Counted from the stretch's first letter, positions 10,172-19,870 are shown. The stretch is DNA of 64,000 nucleotides from Acanthosepion esculentum (GCA_964036315.1 OZ038478.1:140298156-140362155); one strand, 5' to 3'. Notes: a model not told the origin generated them from the sequence alone. Numbers and translations: made by a program.

Positions 10172-10662
10172 TTATGTTTTAAATCGTTTTTTAAGTCTAC
10201 ATTTAGAAATGATCTCGCTACGAAGATATAGTAACTCATCTGGATTTTTATCTTTAATAATAAAAACATTTTCCGCAATGCATAAATCACACCGATTGCG
10301 GAAGTTAACTCTTGAAAAGAATCTCCATTCGAAAAGTGGGGTTAGTCCCTTACCCACCAGATTCCAGTAGTATTTGGATATGTAAGTTTGATTTTTGAGG
10401 TGTCGATGTTTAAAATAGCGTCGATGATTTATAGACGCTGTTTCCATTCACCGGGGGATATACCTATATATTTTTTTATCTGGTTGATATTTTCTACGAG
10501 GAAGATTGTTGCCGCGTATACTAAATTTTCATACAAACCTTTTACCCCGATTGGATAATTGTCTCTACTCCTACAATTGCAGGTGGGGCTACTAGATCGA
10601 GTTTCATTACTAATGTAGTTTTTAAGTATTTTAACATTGTGGGAAGATATACTTTTCTCCAT
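10172..10662 (-). pseudogene. Penelope-like retroelement remnant: C-terminal GIY-YIG endonuclease
   Basis: The 3' end of a PLE polyprotein, whose intact form has a reverse transcriptase followed by a GIY-YIG nuclease that nicks the target. The first part (10662 down to 10429) shows SHNVKIL, the cysteine signature CNCRSRDN, LVYAAT (the GIY equivalent) and KKYIGIS-GEWKQR (the YIG motif and catalytic Arg region). A one-base frameshift near 10,435 then leads to NHRRYFKHRHLK, YWNL, RCDLCIAE and LRSEIISKCR, the conserved tail seen after GIY-YIG in many PLEs, ending at 10172. Upstream, SCVRN continues in frame to a TAG, with HPPHQ just beyond it. RT is not recognisable further upstream, so the copy is 5'-truncated, as is usual for retroelement insertions. 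Family assignment rests on motif order, not on a search. Confidence 0.7.
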
Positions 10663-12018
10663 ATTCCTTACACATGAATTTTCATTGTCTTCCTATTGAT
10701 GTGGTGGATGTTTACTATGAAAGTGTTTATCTATTAATCTTAATGGAGCATATTTCCCCTAATTACATTTGATTAGCGATCGGATTAGGACGGTTGGGAA
10801 TTCGTAATGCAAACAAGAGAAAAACGAAAGACGGACATTAGTACATTCCCATGTTCATTAACAATTTTAAATGTATTATTTTCTTCACTTAAGCTTAGAC
10901 CAATGAAGCATTATTACTTTCCATGTCTATACCGCTGAAATATTTAAGAGTACTGAGAAAAGTAACATGTTAATACAAAGGAAAATAAATAGGTTTCACA
11001 CAAATGACAGGCCCCCTGAATTTTTAAGTTAAATATAATTGAACGTGTCATTCAGAGTCTAAAACGGGTATGTGAGAGTATGAATACCACATAGAAAAGG
11101 AAGAAGTGATGTTATCTCGATATCAAGAGTTTCTTTCTTGCTTATCCATCGGATATTTCCTATTGAGGTTTGATATTCTAAGCAGTATCCACTTTTAATC
11201 GAATGGGAATTAAAGGATTTTCGGGGATCAAGTGGCTACAAAACCTGAAAGATCAGGGTACTGTCTAAATTTAGGAGCATGCTTTGGATCAAGATAACAA
11301 CGAGTTCACCTATGTCGGAGATGAACATGCCCGTGTCACGGTTCCGAAGCCTCTGTTTCGTATTGGAGGCCGCTATCAACAGATGGATGAGAGGTTCGAG
11401 GGATTTTATTGATTGATTGTTTCCTGTAAGAATCCATGTGAGCAGAAATAATAATGATTTAGTGATACAAGTCTTACTAATCAACCAATAGTTGGTGTTA
11501 AAAGAGGTGGGTTAATAACTTTCCTAAGGGTAATTGCGTGTTAGTCATAACGAACCTAACTGGAAGTGGATCCCCCCCTTGATTAACAATTCTGAGCCAT
11601 TATTATTGACATCACCCGCACGTCCAAGATTACAGCACCTTGTATTCCTAAGCGGTCACCGATCTATATATTGATCATGCTCGACATTCCTCAAATTCGG
11701 TAATCCTCTGGGCGTTTCAATGTGATACAGCCCTATGCCGAGTTGGTTAGGGGAAGAGTTGACATAGCAAAATTATTCAAAGTATCTCATATCTAACGGA
11801 AGAGCAGGCGAATAAAACATCAACATTTAATATGTACTGTTTTTCTTTCATCGTATTACTTTGTGAGCATGTAGAAGTTTCATCCCACATTTCGGTGCAC
11901 ACCGGCGATATCAAGAATTGTAATACGACATAGGTTGTTCAGTGGCCGGTCGGTGAGAGGTTTGGGTGAAGGTCGCGTAGTATGTTGACGCCAACGATTT
12001 CAATTTAATATTGTCATC
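10663..12018. other. Non-coding DNA, nothing recognised
   Basis: About 1.35 kb between the PLE remnant and the mariner. The 82-codon frame at 11236-11484 (-) has no domain. Part of the left side may be eroded PLE sequence, but I could not recognise RT motifs. Confidence 0.45.
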
Positions 12019-12048
12019 AGGTCATCCCATAAGTTCTGTCCGAATTTT
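12019..12048. repeat. Mariner left terminal inverted repeat
   Basis: 30 bp, exact reverse complement of 13254-13283. It lies on the transposase 3' side. Confidence 0.92.
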
Positions 12049-12092
12049 GAATAAAGAAAACAAGTGACCAAATGTTACATTTAATTACAGAT

Positions 12093-13110
12093 TCAATCAA
12101 CAATGTATTTTCCCTGGTTATCTATGACTTCCTTCCATCTATTAACAAGCTTACTAATTCCATTACTGTAAACTTCTTTTGGCTTTGATTCGAAGAACTC
12201 ACAAATGTCAGTTTTAATCTATTCCTGTGTTACAAAAGCTGTTTCTTCCAAATGATTCTGTAAGCTACAAAACAAATTGTAGTCTGAAGGAGCAAGGTCA
12301 GGAGAATAAGGTGGATGAGGAATTTTCTCCCAACCAAGTTCTTCGATCTTTTGTGACGTGATTCTTGCTGTGTGTGGTCGCGCATTGTCCTGATGAACAT
12401 CACCCGTTTTCGATTCACTAGAGCAGGTCTTTTTTCCTCAAAGCTTGGTTCAAACGCTCTAATTGCTGACAGTATATTTGAGCATTAATTGTTGAATTAG
12501 GTGGTAAGAATTCAAAGTGGATTATTACTTGGCAGATTGAAAGAAGAACCTTTTGCTCATGAAGTTCCCTTCTCGGTTGTGGCTGGGGTCCTTCCCCTAT
12601 ACCATGCCACTGTATACGACGCTTAACATTTCGATAAAAGATCCATTTTTCGTCGCCAGTCACAAGTCTATCCAAAAAAGGTGAAACAAGTTGGCGAGAA
12701 TAAAGAGAAGAGCAGATGTCAACACGGGATTTGAGGTTGTTTTCAGACAATTCATGAGGCACCCATTTTACAAGTTTCGGAACTTTTCCAAGTTGTTGAA
12801 GATGACGATGAACAGTTGTATGCTTTGAACTGAGAACCACTGCCAATTCTTCAACTGATATAGCAGGATTTTCTTCAAGGGCTACTTCAAGAAGCTTTTC
12901 ATCAAACTCAATTGGACGTCCGGTTCGATCTTCATCTTCAAGGGTGAAATCTCCACCTCAGAATTTTACAAACCATCTTCTGCAAGTTCTTTCATTCACA
13001 CATTCCTCTCCATAAACTGAGTGAATGTTTCTAGGCGCTTCGGTTGCTGAGTTTCCTTTCTTGAACTCATAAAGCAATATGTGCTTCAAATGATTCTTGG
13101 GTACTTCCAT
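12093..13110 (-). pseudogene. Mariner transposase pseudogene (D,D34D)
   Basis: Encodes the cut-and-paste transposase that binds the TIRs and cleaves DNA. The start ATG at 13110 opens with MEVPKNHLKHILLYEFKKGN, the usual mariner N-terminus, followed by a helix-turn-helix region (about residues 1-105), the WVPHEL signature (about 116-121) and the DDE catalytic domain. The catalytic residues are D in TGDEKW (about residue 153), D in DNARPH and the last D in YSPDLAPSD. There are 34 residues between the second and third, which defines mariner rather than Tc1. Defects: TGA at 12958-12960 (codon 51, likely from an Arg CGA), a one-base deletion near 12,430, a second near 12,396, and TAG at 12219-12221. 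The frame closes at TGA 12093-12095. Overall length is about 339 codons, close to the family norm, so damage is by point changes only. Confidence 0.93.
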
Positions 13111-13253
13111 GTTAGCGGGGTTTTAATCAAACAAAATTTAATTTTATTGTTCTCTGAAATAAAATTTAAATGCATCTAAACATAAAAATAATGTTCAGCT
13201 CCATTAGACATTATAAAATACTCTTTAAATTTCGTTCATCTTAACAAAAAGTT

Positions 13254-13283
13254 AAAATTCGGACAGAACTTATGGGATGACCT
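13254..13283. repeat. Mariner right terminal inverted repeat
   Basis: 30 bp, exact reverse complement of 12019-12048. It lies on the transposase 5' side; a TA overlapping or following its end is the likely target duplication. Confidence 0.92.
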
Positions 13284-13371
13284 AATATAATTATTCAATA
13301 GTACTAATATGTTTAATACCAATGAAAACCCTAGCACCAAAGGATAAATTAAACTTTAAATTAAATACCTC

Positions 13372-13622
13372 CAGTAATTCTATTTACATTATTCGGACTA
13401 TTGTCCTAATATTTGTTGCCATATTTATTTCAACATTTCGGCCTTTTCAGGTCATTGGAAAGTCGAACTGAACTCATTATTTCGCTCACTGGGGTAGACT
13501 GTTCTACTTCCACGTGCCATTCCCCTCTCCAATTTTCCACTGCCTTAACTGGGTACTGAACTCACACAATTTGGGTCCTGTCACTTGATCGAAACAACGC
13601 CTTTATCAACTGTGCCATGTAT
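13372..13622 (-). repeat. tRNA-derived SINE
   Basis: On the minus strand an A-box-like TGGCACAGTTGA (13606-13617) is followed 43 nt later by a B-box-like AGTTCAGTACC (13552-13562). This is the internal Pol III promoter layout of a tRNA-derived SINE. A body follows, running through about 13,540-13,430 and including CCTGAAAAGGCCGAAATG (around 13,438-13,455). The 3' end is uncertain and is set near 13,372. It lies directly behind the PLE remnant and in front of the mariner. The head resembles a tRNA-Lys-type D arm, a weak call. The boundaries need alignment to other copies. Confidence 0.6.
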
Positions 13623-13767
13623 CCTTGAGGATATCTGTGTATAAATTTCTGGATATTATAAACCTAATGTCTCAGCAACAGTTTTTTTTACCAGTGCTCA
13701 TATTGCAATATTTTTCTGTTATCATTTATGTTTTTTAGCAGAGCTCATATTGCAAATTTTGTTGTTA

Positions 13768-14439
13768 TTATCGCTTTTCTCTGGCACTCCTTTTTCCTGG
13801 TTCCCATATTGTATTCATTTCTATGCTTGGTCGGCTCTGTGTCCTAGCATAAGTGCTGATTCCTTAAGTTTATGAATTTTTTAATGGTGTTCCTTGTCTG
13901 TGATCTTAACCTGATCCCACAGAGGGCGGTGATCTCCCTTCTCTCTCCATATGTGGTCAGCCACGCCTGATTTTTCCACTTCTCCTCGTGTTACAGCGTT
14001 CTGGTGTTCTTGAAGCCTCACCTTAAGGGGGCGGCCTGTCTCTCCTTTATATTTCTTTCCGCAGCTGCACGGGATAGCGTACGCACAGTCTTTAGTCATA
14101 TTGTCCTCTATCGGAGGTCTTACTCGTGAGAGATATCTGCGAAGTCTCGTCCAGCTTTTGAACGTTGTCCTGATGCTATATGGACCGCAGATACTTTGTA
14201 TTTTCTCTGATATCCCCTTCATATAAGGCAGGCAAACTGTTTTCTGAGTCTTGTTGTCCTCCTCTTGTACCTGCCTATCCCAGTTTTGGGGGCTTCTCCC
14301 ATGTACCCAGGGTAGTTATTACGTTGTAGGTTACTAATTATGCTGACCAATTCTGTCCAGTGAATGTCGGTTTATGGTATACGGATGACTTGAAACCATG
14401 CTCTGTTCGTGATATTAGAACATCCAGGAATGGGAGTGT
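13768..14439 (-). pseudogene. Penelope-like retroelement remnant: RT end plus GIY-YIG endonuclease
   Basis: A second, distinct PLE fragment. From 14439 to about 14342 it reads TLPFLDVLISRTEHGFKSSV then YHKPTFTG, the conserved RT block of PLEs. Next comes an IISNLQRNNYPGY segment in another frame, then (frameshift near 14,265) VCLPYMKGISEKIQ, FKS, RPPIED and the GIY-YIG domain: YAIPCSCGKKYKGETG with RLQEHQNAV and DHIW (about 14,100-13,930), to DKEHH and a stop at 13881-13883. Beyond it, KLKESA and IEMNTIWEP occur in other frames, typical of the PLE C-terminus, ending with TAA at 13768-13770. Compared with the family, about 30-40 codons seem missing between YHKPTFTG and NLQRNNYPG. It is dead. 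It differs from the 10,172-10,662 copy in sequence and subfamily (CSCGKKYKGETG against CNCRSRDN/YIGIS). Confidence 0.75.
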
Positions 14440-14944
14440 GCTGCTCTCTTATACCCTGGGTACATGGCAGCAGTGTGTACGCTTTCCCGTGCAGCTGCTG
14501 AATGTAATATAAAGGGGGGAAATGCAGATAATCTCTTCAAAGTAATTAATGACGAGAATCAAAATATACTTTGAATATACGGAGGTATACAATTATTATA
14601 ATGTTTATAATATATTTGGAAAATTCAGGATATTTATATTTTCCATTTAAAAATATATTTCCAAGTTTTATTCATAAGAATATAAAAAATAACTTTCTCG
14701 TTATGTTTTGTTTAATAATGGATTTTCTTAATGTTTTTGAGTTCGTAATTTTTAATAAAAGAACTAAAAATAAAACAAATAGAAAAGATGTAAAAAAACC
14801 TAATTGGACAGATTGCACTGAGCCTTAAATATGTGGATTAAATGCCGCCTCCAATTGTAGTAAAAAAACTTCGTAGAGAAATTTCTGGGTTTCGTTTGGT
14901 TTGTTTTGGTTTTACGGCATATCAGCTTCAATGGGTAATTTAAT
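14440..14944. other. Non-coding DNA, no gene supported
   Basis: Contains the second arm (14452-14465) of a 14-bp inverted repeat whose first arm is inside the PLE remnant (14310-14323). The 85-codon frame 14571-14828 is Phe/Ile/Asn/Lys-rich AT-driven sequence with no domain. Confidence 0.5.
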
Positions 14945-15540
14945 GCCGACAAAATTTTCATTGTTGGCAATATTTTTTATAAAACTATTTCTGGTAATAT
15001 TTTTTCCTTCAAAAATTCCATTTCTGGTAATAATTTTCTGATGTATCGCTGGTAGAATTTTTTCTTTTTTTAAAAAAATGTATAGCTGTTAATATATCTT
15101 TTTCTTTTTTTAAAAATATATTATTGGTAATATTTGTTTTTCAAAAATGCATTGCTGGCAACTTTTGTTTTTTAAATGTATTGCTGGCAGCATTTGGTTT
15201 TCAAAAATGTATTGATGGTAATAATTTTTACAAAGAATTTCTGGTATTAAAACCTATTTTGACACTTTCATAGTGTTTTGACCCCAGTTACAATTCCATT
15301 GAATAAAGTTTTCTTAAAAAAAGTATAGCTGGTAATATTTTTCTTTTTTTAAACGTATTGCTGCCAATATTATTTTTCAAAAATGTAAAGTAGGTAATAT
15401 TATTTTTTCAAAAACGTATAGCTGGTAATACTATTTTTTTAAAAAGATGTATAGCTGGGAATAAACACACTGTTGGCAACATTATTCCTCCGAAAACGTA
15501 GAGCTGGTAATAATATTTTTCCAGAAACGTATAGCCGACT
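14945..15540. repeat. Degenerate minisatellite, ~30-37 bp period
   Basis: A motif like ATGTATAGCTGGTAATAT followed by T/A-rich filler recurs, for example near 15043, 15080, 15118, 15151, 15178, 15209, 15325, 15356, 15386, 15415, 15447, 15494 and 15528. Spacing is irregular (about 27-40 bp), largely through variation in poly-T/poly-A length. It abuts the regular 31-bp minisatellite. Confidence 0.75.
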
Positions 15541-15572
15541 ACCTTATTTTTTCAAAAACAGTCTTTCAGTTG

Positions 15573-16155
15573 GATGTAGTTTATCGCCGTACCCAGGGAC
15601 GTGGATGCAGTTTAACGTCACACGCATGGACGCGGATGCAGTTTACCGTCATATTCTTTGACGCGGATGCAGTTTACCGTCATACCCCAGGACCCAGATG
15701 CAGTTTACCGTCATACCCATGGACGCAGATGTAGTTTATAGTCATACGCATGAACTCAGATGTAGTTTATCGTCATACCCATGGGCGCGGATGTAGTTTA
15801 TCGTCATACCCATGGACTCGGATGTAGTTTATCGTCATACCCATGGACTCCGATGTAGTTTATCTTCGTAACCATGGACTCGGAAGCAGTTTACGTCATA
15901 CCCATAGACGTGGATGTACTTTATGTTCATACCCATGGACTCGGAAGCAGTTTAACCTTACACCCATGGACGCGGATGTAGTTTATCGTCATACGCATGA
16001 ACTCGGATGTAGTTTATCGTCGTACCCAGGGACGCGAATGTAGTTTACCGTCATACCCATGGACTCGGATGTAGTTTAGCGTCATACCCATGGACGCGGA
16101 TGTAGTTTAACTTCATACCTATGGACTCGGATGTAGCTTATCGTCATACCCAGGG
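15573..16155. repeat. 31-bp minisatellite, ~19 copies
   Basis: Units of GATGTAGTTTATCGTCATAC plus CCATGGACTCG (31 bp) are regularly spaced, for example unit starts at 15790, 15821 and 15852. Variants carry GCAG for GTAG, CGCG for CTCG, and AGGG for ATGG. Many units carry an NcoI-type CCATGG. Because 31 is not divisible by three, the open frames inside it rotate through phases and are not genes. Confidence 0.92.
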
Positions 16156-16641
16156 CGTATAGATATCTTGGGTGTTGTAAAATAGTAAAGAGAATGTATA
16201 AACTTCAGAGAATAAAATATTGGAAAGTGAACATCAGAGAAGCCATAGAATGACAGAGTATCATAAGTTTATATGAACAAGACGCAGATTTAAAAGTGCA
16301 ATAAGTTTAAAGAAGCTCGAGAGCAACATTTGGAAAATGCATTTCAGCAAGAAGAAAGCCTTTGGTGTATTTGTGATAAAAACCCATTTCTTGCTTGTTC
16401 CCTGATCTACGGAATTCCGTTGTATCCCCGGATACAATGAATACTCTGGAATCATAATAAAGAAAACTATTTATTTTCGATAGCAAATACGCAGTCTTCT
16501 TAATAATCTCTATCCTTTCTACTGCAATTACTTAAAAATTAAATTAATCACAATTTACCAATAGGGTAATGAATGATTTTCATATAAATTCACCTTGTGG
16601 TTACATACGAACGAAATGAAGAACTGATGCAAACACGTGTA

Positions 16642-16643
<2 letters not shown>
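16156..16643. other. Non-coding DNA with two adjoining palindromes
   Basis: No gene. ACGGAATTCCGT (16409-16420) runs directly into TTGTATCC-CC-GGATACAA (16420-16437). Both are perfect palindromes. Confidence 0.55.

Positions 16644-16716
<73 letters not shown>
16644..16716. repeat. (TA)n microsatellite at a SINE tail
   Basis: About 73 bases of AT with one GTAT interruption. It directly follows the 3' end of the minus-strand SINE at 16717-16853. Confidence 0.95.
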
Positions 16717-16853
16717 TCATCCACCAACAGACTGTTTCGCTGGATCACAGCTCATCAGTGTGACTAGACGTTCGGTTGCCTCTAGCTAGGATTGAAACCC
16801 GACTAAACTGGCGTCCGTCGGTGATTCTACCACTAAGCCATTAGCGCCCGGAA
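16717..16853 (-). repeat. tRNA-derived SINE with hammerhead-like segment
   Basis: The minus strand begins near CGGGCGCTAA, then A box TGGCTTAGTGG (16830-16840) with GTAGAATCACC, and B box GGTTTCAATCC (16789-16799). A-to-B spacing and sequence fit a tRNA-Gly-like head. After the B box comes a unique body containing a CTGATGA ... GAAAC core (16734-16758), and the element ends at the (TA)n tract. Its Pol III boxes are close to consensus, so transcription is conceivable. A second, partial copy of the body lies at 17032-17077. Confidence 0.7.
16725..16765 (-). ncRNA. Candidate hammerhead-ribozyme core
   Basis: On the minus strand, box 1 CTGATGA (16752-16758) is followed by GCTG-TGATC-CAGC, a perfect 4-bp stem II (16739-16751), then box 2 GAAAC (16734-16738). 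It ends in near-palindromic AACAGTCTGTT (16726-16736), which could give a very short stem III and a GUC or GUU cleavage site. This is the core order of type I hammerheads. Such minimal forms with tiny stem III are known from PLEs and animal retrozymes. Weak point: stem I pairing is poor (ACA/TGT plus wobbles), so activity is doubtful in this copy. Confidence 0.4.
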
Positions 16854-17031
16854 GGGACGAAAGTGAATTCATGCGCATTCATTTTTAGATAAACGCACAG
16901 TGACTGAGAGAACTCGATTCGCTTTACCAAAGAGCCTTGCATTATTAGCCGTAATAATCACTGTTTACAAACTCACATTCCCTCCCCATAGATCTCAACA
17001 GAAATATTTTTTCAGGAGCATATATATTGTC

Positions 17032-17077
17032 ATCCACAGACAGACTGTTTCGTTGTATCACAGTTCATCATGGGGTA
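17032..17077 (-). repeat. Partial second copy of the SINE body
   Basis: Shares CAGACTGTTTCG and the ATCACAG-TCATCA pattern with 16717-16760. The hammerhead-like box 1 is ATGATGA here (17065-17071) instead of CTGATGA, and stem II pairing is lost. No tRNA head is present, so it is truncated. Confidence 0.6.
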
Positions 17078-17760
<683 letters not shown>

Positions 17761-17859
17761 AGTATGTATGGTACGGTTTCATTTGTGGGAATGGCTCACC
17801 ACAGTTTTATTTTTAGTTAATAGCTATTTTTATATTTTAACAAAAGATGCGTTGCCGCA
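17761..17859. other. Short unique non-coding segment
   Basis: No feature recognised. Confidence 0.5.
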
Positions 17860-18010
<151 letters not shown>

Positions 18011-18137
18011 ACAGATATAAAACAGACAAGCAAAGAAACAAACAAAATTTTCGATGTCTAGATTTGAAAAAAAATCCAATGTTGTGCTATAAATGTGTTT
18101 GTATTTTTTATTATTCACTATCAAGAAAAACACTGAG

Positions 18138-18209
18138 GGACGGTGGAGTGATGAATATCGATTCGTATTTGGGAATCAGAGATCGCGTGTTCGAATTCCC
18201 GTCAAGTCC
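18138..18209 (+). repeat. 72-nt tRNA-like segment at the array edge
   Basis: Starts GGACGGTGGAGTGATGA and ends TTCGAATTCCCGTCAAGTCC. The ends can pair GGAC/GTCC, the length of 72 nt fits a tRNA, and TTCGAAT sits where a T loop should be. The T stem and most arms no longer pair and the B box carries one extra T, so it is not a functional tRNA. It is the outermost unit of the 159-bp satellite and the most tRNA-like of all units. The parent could be a tRNA-derived SINE rather than a tRNA gene. Confidence 0.45.
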
Positions 18210-19000
18210 ACTACATTCTCTTAGGTGCTAATAACTTTGCGAAATGTATTAATGCATCTCTGACATTTTAATATGATTATATGTACTTATTAGGAGGCAT
18301 GGAAGAGTAATAGATTGTAATTCTGATTAAGAAACAGGAGAGCCGAGTTCGAATTCCAGTTGATACACTACAATCAGTTATGTGCTAATATCCTGCGGAA
18401 ACGCACGAATACATCGATTCCTTCTTTGTTATTATGTGTGCTTACAGGAGTCATGGGAGTGAAAAAGGATTGTGACACCGATCAAGGAATCGGCGAACCG
18501 AGTTCAAATTCCAGATGAATACATTACATTAAGTTACGTGCTAATATCATTGGGAAACTTACAAATCCATCTGTTCTTTCTTTCTCAGGATTATAAGTGT
18601 TTATCAGTAGGAATGGAAGATTAATAGATTTTGATTATGGAATCGGAGATCCGAGATCGAATTCCAGTGGAATCCCTTACATTCACCTACTTCCTAATAT
18701 CTTGGGAAAACGGACGATTCCATCTATTCATTCTTTGTTATGATTATGTTTGTTTATTAGAATGCATGGAAGAGTAAAAGCTTTTGATCCTAATTAAGGA
18801 ATCGGTGAATAAATTTCGAATTCCAATTGAAATTTACATTCACTTACTTGCTAATATACTTGTGAAACGATTGTGCTACTGATTAAGGAATCGGAGAGCC
18901 GAGTTCGAATTCCACTAGAATCCATTACATTCACCTACTTGCTAATATCTTTGGGAAAGACATGAATCCATCTATTCTTTCTTTGTTTTGATTATGTTTG
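18138..19000 (+). repeat. Diverged left edge of the 159-bp satellite array
   Basis: Units related to the main satellite but strongly diverged. TTCGAATTCC-type landmarks occur at 18190, 18348, 18503, 18656, 18815, 18904 and 19063, giving spacings of 158, 155, 153, 159, 89 and 159 bp. The 89-bp interval is an internally deleted unit. Edge units read GAGAGCCGAGTTCG where the main array reads GAAAGCCCTGTTCG. Decayed edge monomers outside a homogeneous core are typical of satellites maintained by unequal exchange. Confidence 0.9.
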
Positions 19001-19599
19001 CTTAATAGTAGGCATGAAAGATTAATCGATTGTGCCTCTGGTTAAGGAATCGGAAAGCCCTGTTCGAATTCCACTAGAATCCATTACATTCACCTACTTG
19101 CTAATATCTTTGGGAAACACATGAATCCATCTATTCTTTCTTTGTTTTGATTATGTTTGCTTAATAGTAGGCATGAAAGATTAATCGATTGTGCCTCTGG
19201 TTAAGGAATCGGAAAGCCCTGTTCGAATTCCACTAGAATCCATTACATTCACCTACTTGCTAATATCTTTGGGAAACACATGAATCCATCTATTCTTTCT
19301 TTGTTTTGATTATGTTTGCTTAATAGTAGGCATGAAAGATTAATCGATTGTGCCTCTGGTTAAGGAATCGGAAAGCCCTGTTCGAATTCCACTAGAATCC
19401 ATTACATTCACCTACTTGCTAATATCTTTGGGAAACACATGAATCCATCTATTCTTTCTTTGTTTTGATTATGTTTGCTTAATAGTAGGCATGGAAGATT
19501 AATCGATTGTGCCTCTGGTTAAGGAATCGGAAAGCCCTGTTCGAATTCCACTTGAATCCATTACATTCACCTACTTGCTAATATATTTGGGAAACACAT

Positions 19600-19870
19600 G
19601 AATCCCTGTATTCTTCCTTTGTTAAGATTGTTTTCTTATTAGTAGGCATGGAAGAGTAATATATTTGAACTCTAATTAAGGAATCAGTGAATTAAGTTCG
19701 AATTCCACATGAATCCATTACATTCACCTACTTGCTAATATCTTTGGGAAACACATGAATCCCTGTATTCTTCATTTGTTAAGATTGTTTTCTTATTAGT
19801 AGGCATGGAAGAGTAATATATTTGAACTCTAATTAAGGAATCAGTGGATTAAGTTCGAATTCCACTTGAA
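19600..19870 (+). repeat. Two archaic-type monomers inside the array
   Basis: Two successive units carry GTTAAGATTGTTTTCTTATT, GAAGAGTAATATATTTGAAC and TAATTAAGGAATCAGTG in place of the common sequence. They resemble edge units near 18,740-18,830 (GGAAGAGTAAAAGC, CCTAATTAAGGAATCGGTG) more than their neighbours. They look like relics of an older subfamily, doubled by a one-monomer duplication. Confidence 0.8.

Larger units (their letters stand above)
12019..13283 (-). mobile_element. Mariner-family DNA transposon, inactive
   Basis: The terminal inverted repeats at 12019-12048 and 13254-13283 are identical over 30 bp (beginning AGGTCATCCCATAAG). They enclose 1,265 bp, the usual mariner size. 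If the TIR proper begins at GGTC, the right flank gives the expected TA target duplication and the left gives CA, one transition away. The transposase lies on the minus strand and is broken, so the element could move only if supplied with enzyme in trans. The perfect TIR identity beside a broken gene is notable. Confidence 0.92.

Noticed and set aside
11985..12025. CTGATGA followed by GAAA on the minus strand at the mariner left end
   Set aside because: Stem II would be AT-only with a mismatch next to the core, and the sequence straddles a transposon junction; chance match.
12093..13110. Active mariner transposase
   Set aside because: Two in-frame stops and two single-base deletions break the reading frame.
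14571..14828. 85-codon open frame
   Set aside because: Phe/Ile/Lys/Asn-rich with no recognised domain; expected by chance at this base composition.
15843..16043. Possible small repetitive protein
   Set aside because: It lies in the 31-bp minisatellite; the repeat length is not a multiple of three, so no consistent peptide repeat results.
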